Shown here piece by piece: positions 25,780-35,136 of a stretch of 64,000 nt of DNA. Numbering within the stretch: position 1 is the first letter of the stretch; every line of letters begins with the position of its first letter. The stretch is from Herpetosiphon giganteus (GTDB lineage Bacteria > Chloroflexota > Chloroflexia > Chloroflexales > Herpetosiphonaceae). The stretch spans positions 62,001-126,000 of the forward strand of contig NZ_JAFBCZ010000002.1 of assembly GCF_016907925.1 (NCBI RefSeq), read 5' to 3'. A program made the translations under genes and the position numbers. The notes under the pieces are model-generated. The model was given only the letters and a program-made list of their open reading frames with translations, was not told the DNA's origin and did not search any database.

Positions 25780-28179
25780 TTACTGTCTACTATGGCGGCC
25801 TTGGGTAATTTTGGTCAATTCGCTAATAAAGCGATTGAGGCCATTGACATAGCTTTCAAGATAATCGTTGGCGATCCGGCGGGCCAAATCGCGTCGCCCA
25901 GCATTGATAAACAGGCCAACATGCGGGCGGAAGTCGCGCAGCGAAACGTGCATCACGCCATTGGCATCGGTAATTACGCCCCAAGCCAAGGTTTTCTTTT
26001 CGTTATCGTCTTTGGCCGTGATAAAGCGCGAGAGCGAGCTGGTGTCGGCGACCGCGCCAACATTGGAAAGCACTTCGCGGCCTTTGATCAAATCGTTGAG
26101 CACATCGAATTTGCCAGGAATCGCATCAAGCAGGCGTTGCAAGGCCATTGGCACGTGCGCCAACAAGCGCAAAGCTCCCGACGAGGTGCTTTCGCCCGAT
26201 TGAGCAATATCTTTGGCGCGGGCTGAAACCTCGCCAAACCCAGCGATTGTGGCCAAATAATGCTTTTGGGTAGCTTCAAATGTATCCCACACTTCGGCCC
26301 GCCACTCTTGGCGAGCCTGATCGAGCAAGCTCAACGCGCGTTCGTGCAACTTGGTGATCTCAAGCTCTTCGAGTGGAACTTCAAAGGTCATCGGATGCAG
26401 GCGATCACTGGGGTTGGGAATGCTGCCATCAACCGGAATTAAAATCGCTGGATTGCTGAGCGATTCCTCGAATGCCGTGATTGTTGCTTCCACTGCTGGC
26501 TTGAGCTGAGGATCGTTGGCAGCTTCTTGCAACGAGGCCTGCAACTCAGGATTTGGCTTGTAGGAAACAGCATGGATGGCGCGATAGAGCACCAAAATAT
26601 CATTAACTGTGATTCGAATTTGGTCGTTGCGCTGCTTGAAGAGCTTGCGCAAATCCAATATTTTCTTCAGATCAAGCCCGATTGATTCGGCACTAGCTTC
26701 GGCCACGATTTTGGGGCTATCGGCTAAAATCTGCTTTTCTTCGTCGTTCAGCTCGATATTTGGTGCATATGGCCGAACCGTGCCCGCCACTGGAGCTGGC
26801 TGGCCGCGCAAATAGACCGCCCAAGCCAAGGCTTCGAGGGTCATAATTTCGGCAACTGCTGAACCCCAAGCGCCATCGAAGAAAATATGCGATTGGTCGA
26901 AGACCATACTTGAGCCTGTGTCGATCAAGGTGAGGCCGTGGTCGCCAAGCGCGCGTTCGGTTAGGCGCACTTCGGCCAACGGCAAATGGCGCGGGCGGCC
27001 ATCTGCGTTAAACCAAATTGGCGCACAACGCAGCGCTTCGAGCTGTTGGCTGGTTTCTGGCCGCAGCTTGCCCAAAATGCTTGGCAAACTTGCGCGCTTG
27101 GTGGTTGCCAAGGGAATCAACGAGGTTGGCGCATGATTGGCGGGGCTGGCCAGCAGCGCGGCAATCTGGCTGCGCACATTGCCCACATCGTTGGGGCGGG
27201 TGCTATTGGGAGCACAAGCAGGAATCAAATAATAGTGACCACGCAAGATTAAGCCAATATGCCAGCTTTGGCGCGGCAAGGCCACCATATTTTCGTTATA
27301 TGGGGTGGGATCAAGGTAGGCTGCCAACGACATTTGGCGTTGATAGGCAGGCAGGGCGATTTCGCGGGCGCGTTGAAATTGCTTGCCCCAGCGTTCGCGC
27401 AGCTCTTTAGGCAAATCGCGGGTCGATTCGGCCATAAATTCATCGAATTTTCGTTTGCGATAGCTGGCGTAAGTTTCTTGCGATTGCACATCGGGGCCGC
27501 GGCCATAGGGGCGTTGGCGTTCCCATTGGCTATAAAGGTCGGCAAATTGGCGGGTTTCAGGGTTGACCTTGGTTAAGTCGCGCAGCAAGGCCAACGAAAC
27601 TCGTTCGCGCCATTCATTTTCAAGCAATTCCGGGTAGCTGTGGAGAATGTGAATTGCCGCCATAACCCAGGCTGTCATGCGGTCGATCGGCGGCAAATTG
27701 ATTTTATGATCGCTGAGTGTTTCGTCGAAGCCGATGGTTTCGTTGGCGTGGCGGGCGGTATCTTCGCGCAAGGCATAGCCAACATAAAATTGCCATGTGC
27801 CTTCGGGAAAAGCATCTTGGGGATCTTTGCCTGCCAGTTCGAGCAGCTTTTGATAACCCCAAATAACCGCAGCCGGCCCAGCAAAGAAGGTGCTAAACAC
27901 TGCTCGATCGAGCGCTTGCTCAACGCCGCGAAACAGCAAATTGACATCGCGTTTAATCACGTTGCCAGCAGGGCGACGGCCTGTGAGCTTGGCCATGCCG
28001 CTGAGAATAACCCCCGGCACGTTGCCAGCTGGCACGACCCGCGAGATTTGGTCAACAACGGCATCGATCTCCGGCAACGACAACCGCGACACCTGACTGA
28101 TTGAGATTGAACGTGCAATACTCCGCAAGTTATCAGCAGTCAAATGCGAGGCAGCGGTGAACTGTTGCTGCGAATCCAT
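25780..28179 (-). CDS. Large protein with a carnitine-acyltransferase-like C-terminal part
   Basis: About 799 residues from the ATG at 28179 (the in-frame ATG at 28206 is less likely). The central part follows the order of motifs in choline/carnitine acyltransferases. PTSLIPLATTKRASLPSIL resembles the substrate-binding segment. LEALRCAPIWFNADG is followed by SSMVFDQSHIFFDGAWG, in which His431 and Asp435 match the catalytic H-x3-D/E-G. AWGVITDANGVMHVSLRD matches the late GYG segment. The N-terminal 300 residues (ALREDTARHANETIGF) are unlike that family and unknown to me. I infer a CoA-dependent acyltransferase. A consensus promoter drives it as a single gene. Confidence 0.55.
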   Translation of the reverse strand: MDSQQQFTAASHLTADNLRSIARSISISQVSRLSLPEIDAVVDQISRVVPAGNVPGVILSGMAKLTGRRPAGNVIKRDVNLLFRGVEQALDRAVFSTFFAGPAAVIWGYQKLLELAGKDPQDAFPEGTWQFYVGYALREDTARHANETIGFDETLSDHKINLPPIDRMTAWVMAAIHILHSYPELLENEWRERVSLALLRDLTKVNPETRQFADLYSQWERQRPYGRGPDVQSQETYASYRKRKFDEFMAESTRDLPKELRERWGKQFQRAREIALPAYQRQMSLAAYLDPTPYNENMVALPRQSWHIGLILRGHYYLIPACAPNSTRPNDVGNVRSQIAALLASPANHAPTSLIPLATTKRASLPSILGKLRPETSQQLEALRCAPIWFNADGRPRHLPLAEVRLTERALGDHGLTLIDTGSSMVFDQSHIFFDGAWGSAVAEIMTLEALAWAVYLRGQPAPVAGTVRPYAPNIELNDEEKQILADSPKIVAEASAESIGLDLKKILDLRKLFKQRNDQIRITVNDILVLYRAIHAVSYKPNPELQASLQEAANDPQLKPAVEATITAFEESLSNPAILIPVDGSIPNPSDRLHPMTFEVPLEELEITKLHERALSLLDQARQEWRAEVWDTFEATQKHYLATIAGFGEVSARAKDIAQSGESTSSGALRLLAHVPMALQRLLDAIPGKFDVLNDLIKGREVLSNVGAVADTSSLSRFITAKDDNEKKTLAWGVITDANGVMHVSLRDFRPHVGLFINAGRRDLARRIANDYLESYVNGLNRFISELTKITQGRHSRQ

Positions 28180-28229
28180 GATACCCCATCCACACCACAT
28201 GCCCAATGGCTAAAAAAATTAATATGCTT

Positions 28230-28258
28230 ATGATAGAGGAGCCTAGGCAGGCTGTCAA
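28230..28258 (-). promoter_or_regulatory. Promoter of the acyltransferase-like gene
   Basis: On the minus strand TTGACA (28258-28253), a 17-bp spacer containing the palindrome GCCTAGGC, then TATCAT (28235-28230). It is about 50 bp before the start codon. Confidence 0.75.
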
Positions 28259-28341
28259 AAGCTTAAAAAGTTGCCTGTTTTGACGCGTTGCGCTGTTGTG
28301 CTAATCCTACTATATTTTATCGTTTTTTGAAAGCCCAGGCG

Positions 28342-28374
28342 GAAAGGATGAAGGATGAGGGATGAAGGATGAAA
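28342..28374. repeat. Lone GATGAAG-type repeat
   Basis: GGAAAGGATGAAGGATGAGG continuing to GGATGAAA, without an opposed partner nearby. The rest of the 28259-28430 gap shows nothing recognisable. Confidence 0.65.
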
Positions 28375-28430
28375 TTAACGTGGAGCATGCTATCCCTTAG
28401 CTGTAATGGTTCATTGGACTATCAATCGCG

Positions 28431-28561
28431 TTCCCTCACCCCCCAGCCCCCTCTCCCACGAAAACGCGAGCGAGGGGGAGCCGACCGTTTTCATCACGAT
28501 TGAGGCAAGAACCACAGAATGAAGGCCCCTCGCCCGCGCACGGGAGGTTGGGGTGAGGGAA
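28431..28561. repeat. CCCTCACCCC element, full copy
   Basis: Termini TTCCCTCACCCC and GGGGTGAGGGAA are perfect inverted repeats. The left arm holds CCCTCTCCCAC...GCGAGGGGGAG, the right arm CCCCTCGCCCGC..., and the middle contains GAGGCAAGAACCACAGAATG, shared with other copies. Confidence 0.75.
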
Positions 28562-28610
28562 TGATCCTGTTGTTACTTCAACTAGCCAATAGCCATCCGT
28601 GACAGCGTAG

Positions 28611-30014
28611 TTAGTGCCCAACGAATGGTAGATAGATGCGCTGTTCGCCATTGGCGATGCTGCTCACGCTCAAGGGCCATTGTTGATCGTTAGTTTGAAT
28701 GATTACACTAGTGGTTAGCACGCTACCAGATGCCATACTGAGATCAGCAACATTAAGCCTCAAATTGATGCTAATTGGCTCACCAACTGCCAGCAGATGC
28801 TTCCATATGTATTGGTTGGGGGAATGATAGATGAGAGTTCCATGGCTGGCACTTTGGCCTGCAAGATCAGGGCAGCAAACCGTTGGCAGGGTGATTGTCA
28901 GTTGACCAGTGTTTGGCGCAAGGCCGGTGTTGGTAAATTGTAGCGTGTAGTTGAGGCTTGTGCCGGGGTCGAAATTGGTTTGATCAACGCTGAGTTGGGC
29001 ATTGCTGAGATCCGCGGGAATAACCAAATCGCGTTCGAGCCAAATATTATAATCGCTGCCGCTGACTGGGCGGCCCCATGCCAACAGCAATCGACCTGCC
29101 TGCTCAGTTAGCAAGCCATGTGGCTCGACATCGCCAGCATGTTCATTCGTAACCGCAACTTCAGGCGACCACGTTTGACCATCGCTGCTGGTGCGATACA
29201 TCACATCAAAGCCTGTTGCAGCGCTCGCTTTGACATAACTCACGAAAAATGTGCCATCTTCAAGCACAAGCGGCATTGCATCGTGGCTATTAGCCTCGAT
29301 TGATAGCGGATGCGCTTGGTTGCTCCAGTTGTAAACATCGCTTGAGGTTTTGCTATACATTTTGAGCATGGTACTGCCAATTTGATACGCCACAAGATAC
29401 TGATTATCTTCGGCCCGCCATGCCAAGCGCGGCAATTGGCCTTGGGCAATTTGGGTGCGTTGGGTATCCCAGGTTGCTCCGTTATCGCTTGATTGGGCAA
29501 TGTGGATTGTCGAAGGGCTTCCCAGCCGCTGGTAGGTCATGGTCAGTTTGCCGTCGGCCACAATCACGGTTGGATTGATCTCGCCAGCGCTGGCCCAGCC
29601 AAGCTCAAGCGGCCCTTGGGCTGCCCAGGTTAAGCCATCGCTTGAGGTTGCTCGATGAATGCGAAAGCCGCCAGTTGCATTCGAAAGATAAAAAAGACTG
29701 TAGGCTTGTGCGCCATGCTGCACCAAGGCTGGGTGGCGCTCGTTGCTATTCGTGGCGATGATTGGCTGCGGAATGCTCCAGGTTGCGCCATTATCATTTG
29801 AGCTGCTCAGCAATAAATCGCCGCTGAGATTGGTCGGATTCAAACGCTCAAACACAATTACAAGCTGATTCGAGTTGCCAAGCCGCATAATCGACGGCTG
29901 ATAATCCAATTCTTCGCCAGCATAAATTGGCCCGTGAGCCAGTGGTTGGGCATCTAAACTACTGATTAAAAGCCCTGCCAACACGATGCCAAACCAACGC
30001 ATTAAACGAACCAT
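28611..30014 (-). CDS. Secreted protein with sialidase-like repeats
   Basis: About 467 residues from the ATG at 30014, five bases after GGAGG. A signal peptide (MVRLMRWFGIVLAGLLIS, cleaved near DAQPLA) comes first. Asp-box motifs (SNDNGATW, SSDGLTW, SSDNGATW, SSDGQTW) follow and define a six-bladed sialidase/BNR propeller over about residues 25-325. A beta-sandwich resembling DUF11 (FDPGTSLNYTLQFTNTGLAPN) then leads to the terminal IYLPFVGH. The catalytic Arg triad and Tyr of true sialidases are not evident, so glycan binding or another hydrolase activity is as likely. The last residues match the tail of the secreted protease at 39.3 kb. Confidence 0.75.
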   Translation of the reverse strand: MVRLMRWFGIVLAGLLISSLDAQPLAHGPIYAGEELDYQPSIMRLGNSNQLVIVFERLNPTNLSGDLLLSSSNDNGATWSIPQPIIATNSNERHPALVQHGAQAYSLFYLSNATGGFRIHRATSSDGLTWAAQGPLELGWASAGEINPTVIVADGKLTMTYQRLGSPSTIHIAQSSDNGATWDTQRTQIAQGQLPRLAWRAEDNQYLVAYQIGSTMLKMYSKTSSDVYNWSNQAHPLSIEANSHDAMPLVLEDGTFFVSYVKASAATGFDVMYRTSSDGQTWSPEVAVTNEHAGDVEPHGLLTEQAGRLLLAWGRPVSGSDYNIWLERDLVIPADLSNAQLSVDQTNFDPGTSLNYTLQFTNTGLAPNTGQLTITLPTVCCPDLAGQSASHGTLIYHSPNQYIWKHLLAVGEPISINLRLNVADLSMASGSVLTTSVIIQTNDQQWPLSVSSIANGEQRIYLPFVGH

Positions 30015-30532
30015 CCAAACCTCCAAATACAGCATTTGCCAAACCTGCCTTGCTCCATGCCAGCAATTCACTCGTATAATCAAGCCGTTATCGGGCTTAG
30101 TTAATAAATTTAATAGTCTAAATTACCTGTCATCGTCCTAAAGGTCTACATCCTGCAAGCAAACAATTAATCTTAACAGGAATCGTTGCTCCTGCTCATT
30201 CCAACCAATTTGCCACGGCGCGGGTGCAGCGTTTCATCCATAGTTTTGGTGCTGCGAACCACAGGATGTTTGGTTCATCGATCAATGCATACCATCCACT
30301 TCATGTTCTTTAGGGGGTGCAGGGGATGAAAACCCCCTGCGTTTCCCGCCTTGAGGCGGGACGGAAGGGTGGTGATCATGCAAACTTGGTTAAACCCCAA
30401 TACTTGGCAGAAGCGTCGGGGATGAGAGCAGCTAAACCAAATCGCCCAATACACCTAAGAACTAGCAGTTGATCAATGGATAGTACTATGCTTAATCGTC
30501 ACAATGAATGCTAGAATTGAAAGAGCCAGCCA
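30015..30532. other. Gap with one inverted double-hairpin element
   Basis: Apart from the element at 30306-30376 I see no gene, RNA or GATGAAG/CACGAAG repeat in this divergent spacer. An AGCC..GATAAC..GGCT near-palindrome lies around 30083-30098. Confidence 0.5.
30306..30376 (-). repeat. Double-hairpin element, copy 3 (inverted)
   Basis: Read on the minus strand it is CCACCCTTCCGT, hairpin CCCGCC-TCAA-GGCGGG, AAAC, hairpin GCAGGGG with CCCCTGC, then ACCCCCTAAAG. The TGATCACC flank is shared with copy 2. Confidence 0.8.
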
Positions 30533-31060
30533 ATGACAACGCCAACATCGCCCCGACCAAGCCGTTTGCGCGCCAGCTTAACAATTGGATTGATGATCGC
30601 CATCAGCATTGGCTTATTGCTGGTCGATTTTCGCCATTTTGGCCAATATGGCTATCTGGGAGTGTTTGTGCTGGTCTTGTTGGGCAATGCGACCGTGGTT
30701 GTGCCCGCGCCAGCCTTTATGACCGCCTTGGCCGCTGGGCGCACCCTCAACCCCTGGTTAGTAGGAGTTATCAGCGGGTTGGGGGCTGGCATTGGCGAAG
30801 TGACCGGCTATATTGCTGGGCGCGCAGGTCGCAGCGTTTTTGATCAACAACAACGCTTTACCCGTATTCAAGGCTACGTTGAACGATGGGGAGCATTCGC
30901 CATTTTTGCGCTAGCAGCCCTCCCCAATCCACTGATGGATTTTGCAGGCATAGCCGCAGGGATCGCCCGCATGCCAGTGTATAAATTTTTGCTGGCCTGC
31001 TGCGCTGGTAAAATTGTGCGCTTTACCATCCTTGCGCTCATCGGTCAATCTACAATGTGA
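30533..31060 (+). CDS. VTT (DedA/SNARE-associated) membrane protein
   Basis: 175 residues. One N-terminal helix is followed by the VTT core: GNATVVVPAPAFMTALAAGR, SGLGAGIGEVTGYIAGRAGR, GAFAIFALAALPNPLMDFAGIAAG and KFLLACCAGKIVRFTILALIG. Members of this family (DedA, TVP38, VTT) are linked to lipid scrambling and membrane homeostasis. It is shorter than E. coli DedA. The start is an ATG with a weak ribosome-binding site. The next gene begins 34 bp downstream and may be cotranscribed. Confidence 0.8.
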   Translation: MTTPTSPRPSRLRASLTIGLMIAISIGLLLVDFRHFGQYGYLGVFVLVLLGNATVVVPAPAFMTALAAGRTLNPWLVGVISGLGAGIGEVTGYIAGRAGRSVFDQQQRFTRIQGYVERWGAFAIFALAALPNPLMDFAGIAAGIARMPVYKFLLACCAGKIVRFTILALIGQSTM

Positions 31061-31094
31061 TGCCAGTGTTAGCTTTTTTGGAAGGGAGGAACAT

Positions 31095-32513
31095 GTGCAT
31101 CATTTGCTACAGGTTCGTACACTAGGACTTTTTGGTTTGTTGGCCTTGTTGTTGGCTACGGCAGTGCAGCCGAGCCAAGCGCAACAACCGCTATCGCCAA
31201 AAATTAGGCCCGAACCAAGCCTCAGCAATCGCGAACCCTTACGCAGCCAAGCCCCGCAAGGTGGCAGCGAATGGCTCGTTCCCTGTGCTGCAAGCGCCGA
31301 AAATTGGCAAAGCAGCGTCCGCGATGATACTCCAGCGCTCAATTGTGAAATTTATGTGCCCGAATCGGCCATGATTTTTGTGATGGCTACTGGCAGTTTC
31401 AGCATGCAAACCAACGCCGTAACCAACACCTACGAAGGCCGGATTGGCCTAACCCTCGATGGTGTGTTGCGTGAAAGTAGCAATCGTTGGGGCAATGTCT
31501 ATGCGCTGGGCCAACTCAACACTGGCGAAACCAGCATTTTTGCCAGCACCACCGTGTTTACTGCCAGCGCTGGCGTGCATACGCTGAGTTTGGTTGGCGG
31601 CTTTGTTGGCTATGGCCCTCTGACCTTGAATAACGCGCAATTAACCGTTTTGGCCTTCCCCACCAACTCGGCCAATATTCAAGTTTGCGCCACCGACACT
31701 GGGCTGGGGGTTTGGCGCGCAACACCTGCATTCAGTGTGGTTCGAGCTTGTAGTTTCAATTTGCCAAGCAATAGCACCGTCTTTGTCAGCGCCGATGGCT
31801 CGGCCTTGCCAATTCCTGGCAACGAAGTGGCTTTGCAATTTCGCTTGGGCGTTGACGAAGCAACAACCGGTGATGTGCGCACCGATCGCTATGTTGATGT
31901 TGATAGTTTAGAGCCAAACAATGAGCAAATTGATGGCAATGATATTTCAACCTCAATTGCTGCAACCTTTAATTTGACCGCTGGCAACCATACGATCAAT
32001 TTCTTGGGCAATGGTAGCGGCAGCAATCAAGCCTATCTTTCGCGCTCAAGTTTGGTGGTTTTGGCCTTCCCGAGTGGCAGCAACTTCCGCACCTGTACCA
32101 GCATGAACGATTCAAGCAGCTTCTTCAGCAATGGCGAATTTAGCTCGTGGGCCAATTGTCTCTTAACTACGTCTGGGTTTACTCGTGGAATTGTGGTGGG
32201 CAATGTGACGGTTGGCCAACAAAATGGCGAGCCACAAGTGCGCACTCGTTTGCGGGCCAACACCAATGTGCTTTTGGGCAGCACTCGCACCAGCGATTTG
32301 ACCTTGTTTCGCATGGTTGGCGGCCAAGGCGACGACAAAACCATGACCTCGGTTGGCATGAGCGAGTTTGCCAGCGGCTTGAATGTCTTTAATTTTGATG
32401 GCTATCCAACCAATAGCAGCACTGTGCGCATGATCGATCCCAATATTCATGTACTAGCATTTCCCGACCCATTCATGTATAAACAATACACGCCATTAAC
32501 GACTGGCGAATAG
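31095..32513 (+). CDS. Secreted protein made of three Cys-paired repeats
   Basis: 472 residues starting at the GTG at 31095, behind GGGAGGA. The overlapping ATG at 31093 is out of frame. A signal peptide spans about 1-30 (LGLFGLLALLLATAVQPSQA). Three repeats of about 130 residues follow (60-190, 194-328, 330-458). Each begins with a Cys pair (C64/C84, C198/C219, C334/C355) and ends in a strand with VLAFP (185, 322, 453). The beta-rich sequence suggests extracellular jelly-roll or Ig-like domains with one disulfide each. I know no named family. It sits between a VTT protein and a histidine phosphatase with short gaps. Confidence 0.7.
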   Translation: MHHLLQVRTLGLFGLLALLLATAVQPSQAQQPLSPKIRPEPSLSNREPLRSQAPQGGSEWLVPCAASAENWQSSVRDDTPALNCEIYVPESAMIFVMATGSFSMQTNAVTNTYEGRIGLTLDGVLRESSNRWGNVYALGQLNTGETSIFASTTVFTASAGVHTLSLVGGFVGYGPLTLNNAQLTVLAFPTNSANIQVCATDTGLGVWRATPAFSVVRACSFNLPSNSTVFVSADGSALPIPGNEVALQFRLGVDEATTGDVRTDRYVDVDSLEPNNEQIDGNDISTSIAATFNLTAGNHTINFLGNGSGSNQAYLSRSSLVVLAFPSGSNFRTCTSMNDSSSFFSNGEFSSWANCLLTTSGFTRGIVVGNVTVGQQNGEPQVRTRLRANTNVLLGSTRTSDLTLFRMVGGQGDDKTMTSVGMSEFASGLNVFNFDGYPTNSSTVRMIDPNIHVLAFPDPFMYKQYTPLTTGE

Positions 32514-32535
32514 TTGCTTAGCCTGTGGGGGAACC

Positions 32536-33129
32536 ATGCGGGTCTATCTGGTGCGCCATGGTCAATCGGCAGAAAATGCCGCTGATTTAAAACGCTTAAT
32601 TGGGCTAGAAGATTTTCGGCAGTTATTGGAGCATGCCCAGCATTCACCATTAACTGCCTTGGGTCGCGAGCAGGCGGCAAATGTCGCAGAAGAAATAGCC
32701 GCATTCAATCCCACCCGTTTGTATAGCAGCCCCTATATTCGGGCCTTCGATACGGCCCAAATTATTGCGGCACGGGTTGGGCTGCCAATTCAAACGATTA
32801 ATGAATTGCACGAGATTAGCGCGATTGTGCCATTTTTGCTGCGCCGCGAGCGCGTGCGGCTGTTGCGCACAATGTATATTCGGGGCTATCTTTCGCAGCT
32901 GATTCCACATCGCCCGCTGTGGGGCGAAACGTGGTGGGTGGCGCAGCGCCGCGTGATCAAAGCGTGGAATACGATGCTTGAGCAATGGTCGCCAAGCACG
33001 CGCGCGGTCGTGGTTGCTCATCGCGCCTTTATTTGGATGACGCTGCGTTATTTGCAACGCCATGGCGGCTGGCGAATTGTGCGCCGCAGCACCGAGAATG
33101 CGGGCATCTCCGAGTTAGAGAGTATCTAA
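32536..33129 (+). CDS. Histidine phosphatase family protein
   Basis: 197 residues. RHG at 7-9 in VYLVRHGQSAEN carries the phospho-acceptor His. SSPYIRAFDTAQIIA is the conserved second motif, and VVVAHRAFIW supplies the second catalytic His. Its size suits a small-molecule or protein phosphatase of the phosphoglycerate-mutase superfamily, but the substrate is unknown. GGGGGAACC precedes the ATG. Its last 15 bases overlap the end of the convergent glycosyltransferase gene. Confidence 0.88.
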   Translation: MRVYLVRHGQSAENAADLKRLIGLEDFRQLLEHAQHSPLTALGREQAANVAEEIAAFNPTRLYSSPYIRAFDTAQIIAARVGLPIQTINELHEISAIVPFLLRRERVRLLRTMYIRGYLSQLIPHRPLWGETWWVAQRRVIKAWNTMLEQWSPSTRAVVVAHRAFIWMTLRYLQRHGGWRIVRRSTENAGISELESI

Positions 33130-34215
33130 TAGCTTAACTAAGCGTTGGGCAACCTGCGACCAGCTAAATTTGGCGGCTTGAGCGTTGGCTTGAGCCGCTA
33201 AATCGCGTTGCCACGCCGCATCATGGCAGATGCGCTCCAAGGCTGCGACCCACGCTGCTTGCTCGTTTGGCAATAAACAGCCTGCCGCGCCAACCGCTTC
33301 TGGCAATGATGAGCTGTTTTGGGCCAACACTGGCGTGCCACAGGCAATTGCTTCGAGTGCAGGCAAGCCAAAGCCTTCATACAACGAAGGAAAAGCCAGC
33401 GCCAACGCACCGCTATACAAGGCTGCTAAATCGGCCTCTGGCACATCGGCAATCCGCCAAACTCGCCCATGCAAACTGGGATTTGCCAGCAATTGCTCGC
33501 TGGCTGGGTTGCGCCAACGCCCACCAAGAACCAAACCAACCTCGCCGGTTTGGGCCGCTTGCCATGCCTGCAACAAAAAGTCGATTTGTTTATGCGGTTT
33601 GTCGGAAGCAACATAAACGATATAGCGCTCTGGTAAGCCATATTTGGCGCGCAGCGCCGCAATGGTTGCTGCTGGCTGAGGCTGAAATTGCTCCGAAATG
33701 CCCACGCCCAAATAGGCCAAACGCTGGGGATTAACGCTATAAAATTGGGCAATATCGCTAGCAGCAGAATGCGAAATCGTGCCAATCGCTGCTGATTGCT
33801 GAATTGCCAGATGATGCAAGGCGGCGATTTGCCAACGCTTGCTGCGGCTAAAACTAGCTGGCACGCGCCACGAAATCGTATCGTAAATTAACGTGATGCT
33901 GGGGCAAGGCTGAAACAACGGGCGAATATAATAGGGGAAAATCGCTAGCTCGGCATTAATTTCACGCAGCAAGCTGCGCCACTCGCCATGTTGTCCCAAA
34001 CCAAACAAGCCATGCTGCACCCGCGAAATTGCCGAGTGCCGCAAGATTGGTTGCAGATCAAATTGGGTTTGAGGTTGGTGCGGCAAAACCAAATGCAGTT
34101 GCTTGGCGATTGGCGTTTGCAATAACGCCAAGGTCAGATCATAGGTAAAGCGCCCAATCCCTGGAAAATGATCATCCAACACCCGTAAATCAAGCGCAAT
34201 CGTTGCTTGCTTCAT
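33115..34215 (-). CDS. Glycosyltransferase family 4 protein
   Basis: 366 residues from the ATG at 34215. The N-terminal GT-B domain begins with IALDLRVLDDHFPGIGRFTY, a nucleotide-free acceptor loop typical of GT4 mannosyl/rhamnosyl transferases. The C-terminal domain has YVASDKPHKQIDFLLQAW, then FPSLYEGFGLPALEAIACGT, the E-x7-E sugar-nucleotide motif. The ATG overlaps the stop of the GT2 gene (ATGA), so the two are translationally coupled and probably build the same glycan. Upstream in-frame codons lie within the GT2 gene and are not needed. Confidence 0.88.
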   Translation of the reverse strand: MKQATIALDLRVLDDHFPGIGRFTYDLTLALLQTPIAKQLHLVLPHQPQTQFDLQPILRHSAISRVQHGLFGLGQHGEWRSLLREINAELAIFPYYIRPLFQPCPSITLIYDTISWRVPASFSRSKRWQIAALHHLAIQQSAAIGTISHSAASDIAQFYSVNPQRLAYLGVGISEQFQPQPAATIAALRAKYGLPERYIVYVASDKPHKQIDFLLQAWQAAQTGEVGLVLGGRWRNPASEQLLANPSLHGRVWRIADVPEADLAALYSGALALAFPSLYEGFGLPALEAIACGTPVLAQNSSSLPEAVGAAGCLLPNEQAAWVAALERICHDAAWQRDLAAQANAQAAKFSWSQVAQRLVKLLDTL

Positions 34216-35060
34216 GCCCGATACCATCCCCAAATATAGCCCAAGGCCCCGACATAGCTGGTTAATGCCTTCAATGGCTTGAAGCTTGGCCGCCACGATG
34301 GCGCTGCAAACGAGTAGGGCAAGAAAATATTAATTGGCAAAATCAGCGTGCGCAGCAACCAATAGGCCAGCGCATGCAACGGCGTTTTGAGCACCCGCCC
34401 CCGCCCACGCGCCGGATCACGCCGCACCTCTTGGGCATGGCCCAGCCCATACAACCAATGTTTGCGCAATAAAGCCCACAAATTAGCCGGAGCTGGATGC
34501 CACGTCCATGTATTTGGCACCAAAATAAAGCGATAGCCAGCCCGCCGCACTCGCGTAAAAAACTCGGTATCCACGCCGCGAATTAACTCGTTGTTGAAGC
34601 CGCCAACTTCGTCATACACCGCGCGGCGCATTGCACAGCAGGTTGTCGTTAATTCGCAATAAAACGAAGGTGGGTCGGGATTGCTCTCCAGCGGCGTTTG
34701 CACCACAGCATGCTCAATTCTGGGGACTTCGCGCGCGACCCAACGCTGAAACGCCGAAGCATCTGGTGGCAAGAGCTTGGCTGCGCCCGTCACCCCAAGC
34801 GTTTGGTCGCTGAGCAACGGCTTGACCAATTGCTCAAGCGCATCGTCATTGGCCAGCACTGCATCATCATCAATAAACACCACGTAGGGCGCGCTGGTGC
34901 GCACGGTTGCTGTATTGCGCGCTTTGCCGTTGGGCCGCACTCCAACCGCAACCTCGATTTGGCTTGGCTGCCACGTTTGGCGGGCCAGCGAAGCTCGCAA
35001 GGCGCTAATTTCGCCATTCAAGGCCGGAATAACCACCGCAATTTGGGGAATTTCGCTCAC
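34212..35060 (-). CDS. Glycosyltransferase family 2 protein
   Basis: 282 residues with a GTG start at 35060. The GT-A fold shows VVIPALNG, the DxD-type FIDDDAVLAND, ELTTTCCAMRRAVYDEVGGF and the acceptor motif GVDTEFFTRVRRAG. A hydrophobic segment near residues 235-255 suggests membrane association. It would transfer an activated sugar to a lipid- or polymer-linked acceptor. It is the first gene of the pair with the GT4 protein. Confidence 0.88.
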   Translation of the reverse strand: MSEIPQIAVVIPALNGEISALRASLARQTWQPSQIEVAVGVRPNGKARNTATVRTSAPYVVFIDDDAVLANDDALEQLVKPLLSDQTLGVTGAAKLLPPDASAFQRWVAREVPRIEHAVVQTPLESNPDPPSFYCELTTTCCAMRRAVYDEVGGFNNELIRGVDTEFFTRVRRAGYRFILVPNTWTWHPAPANLWALLRKHWLYGLGHAQEVRRDPARGRGRVLKTPLHALAYWLLRTLILPINIFLPYSFAAPSWRPSFKPLKALTSYVGALGYIWGWYRA

Positions 35061-35136
35061 AGATCGTCCATTCAGCTAGCCAATTCAATCTGTGATTAAT
35101 ATACCACGTCGCTCAGAAATCCCCGTCAGTAGGCCG

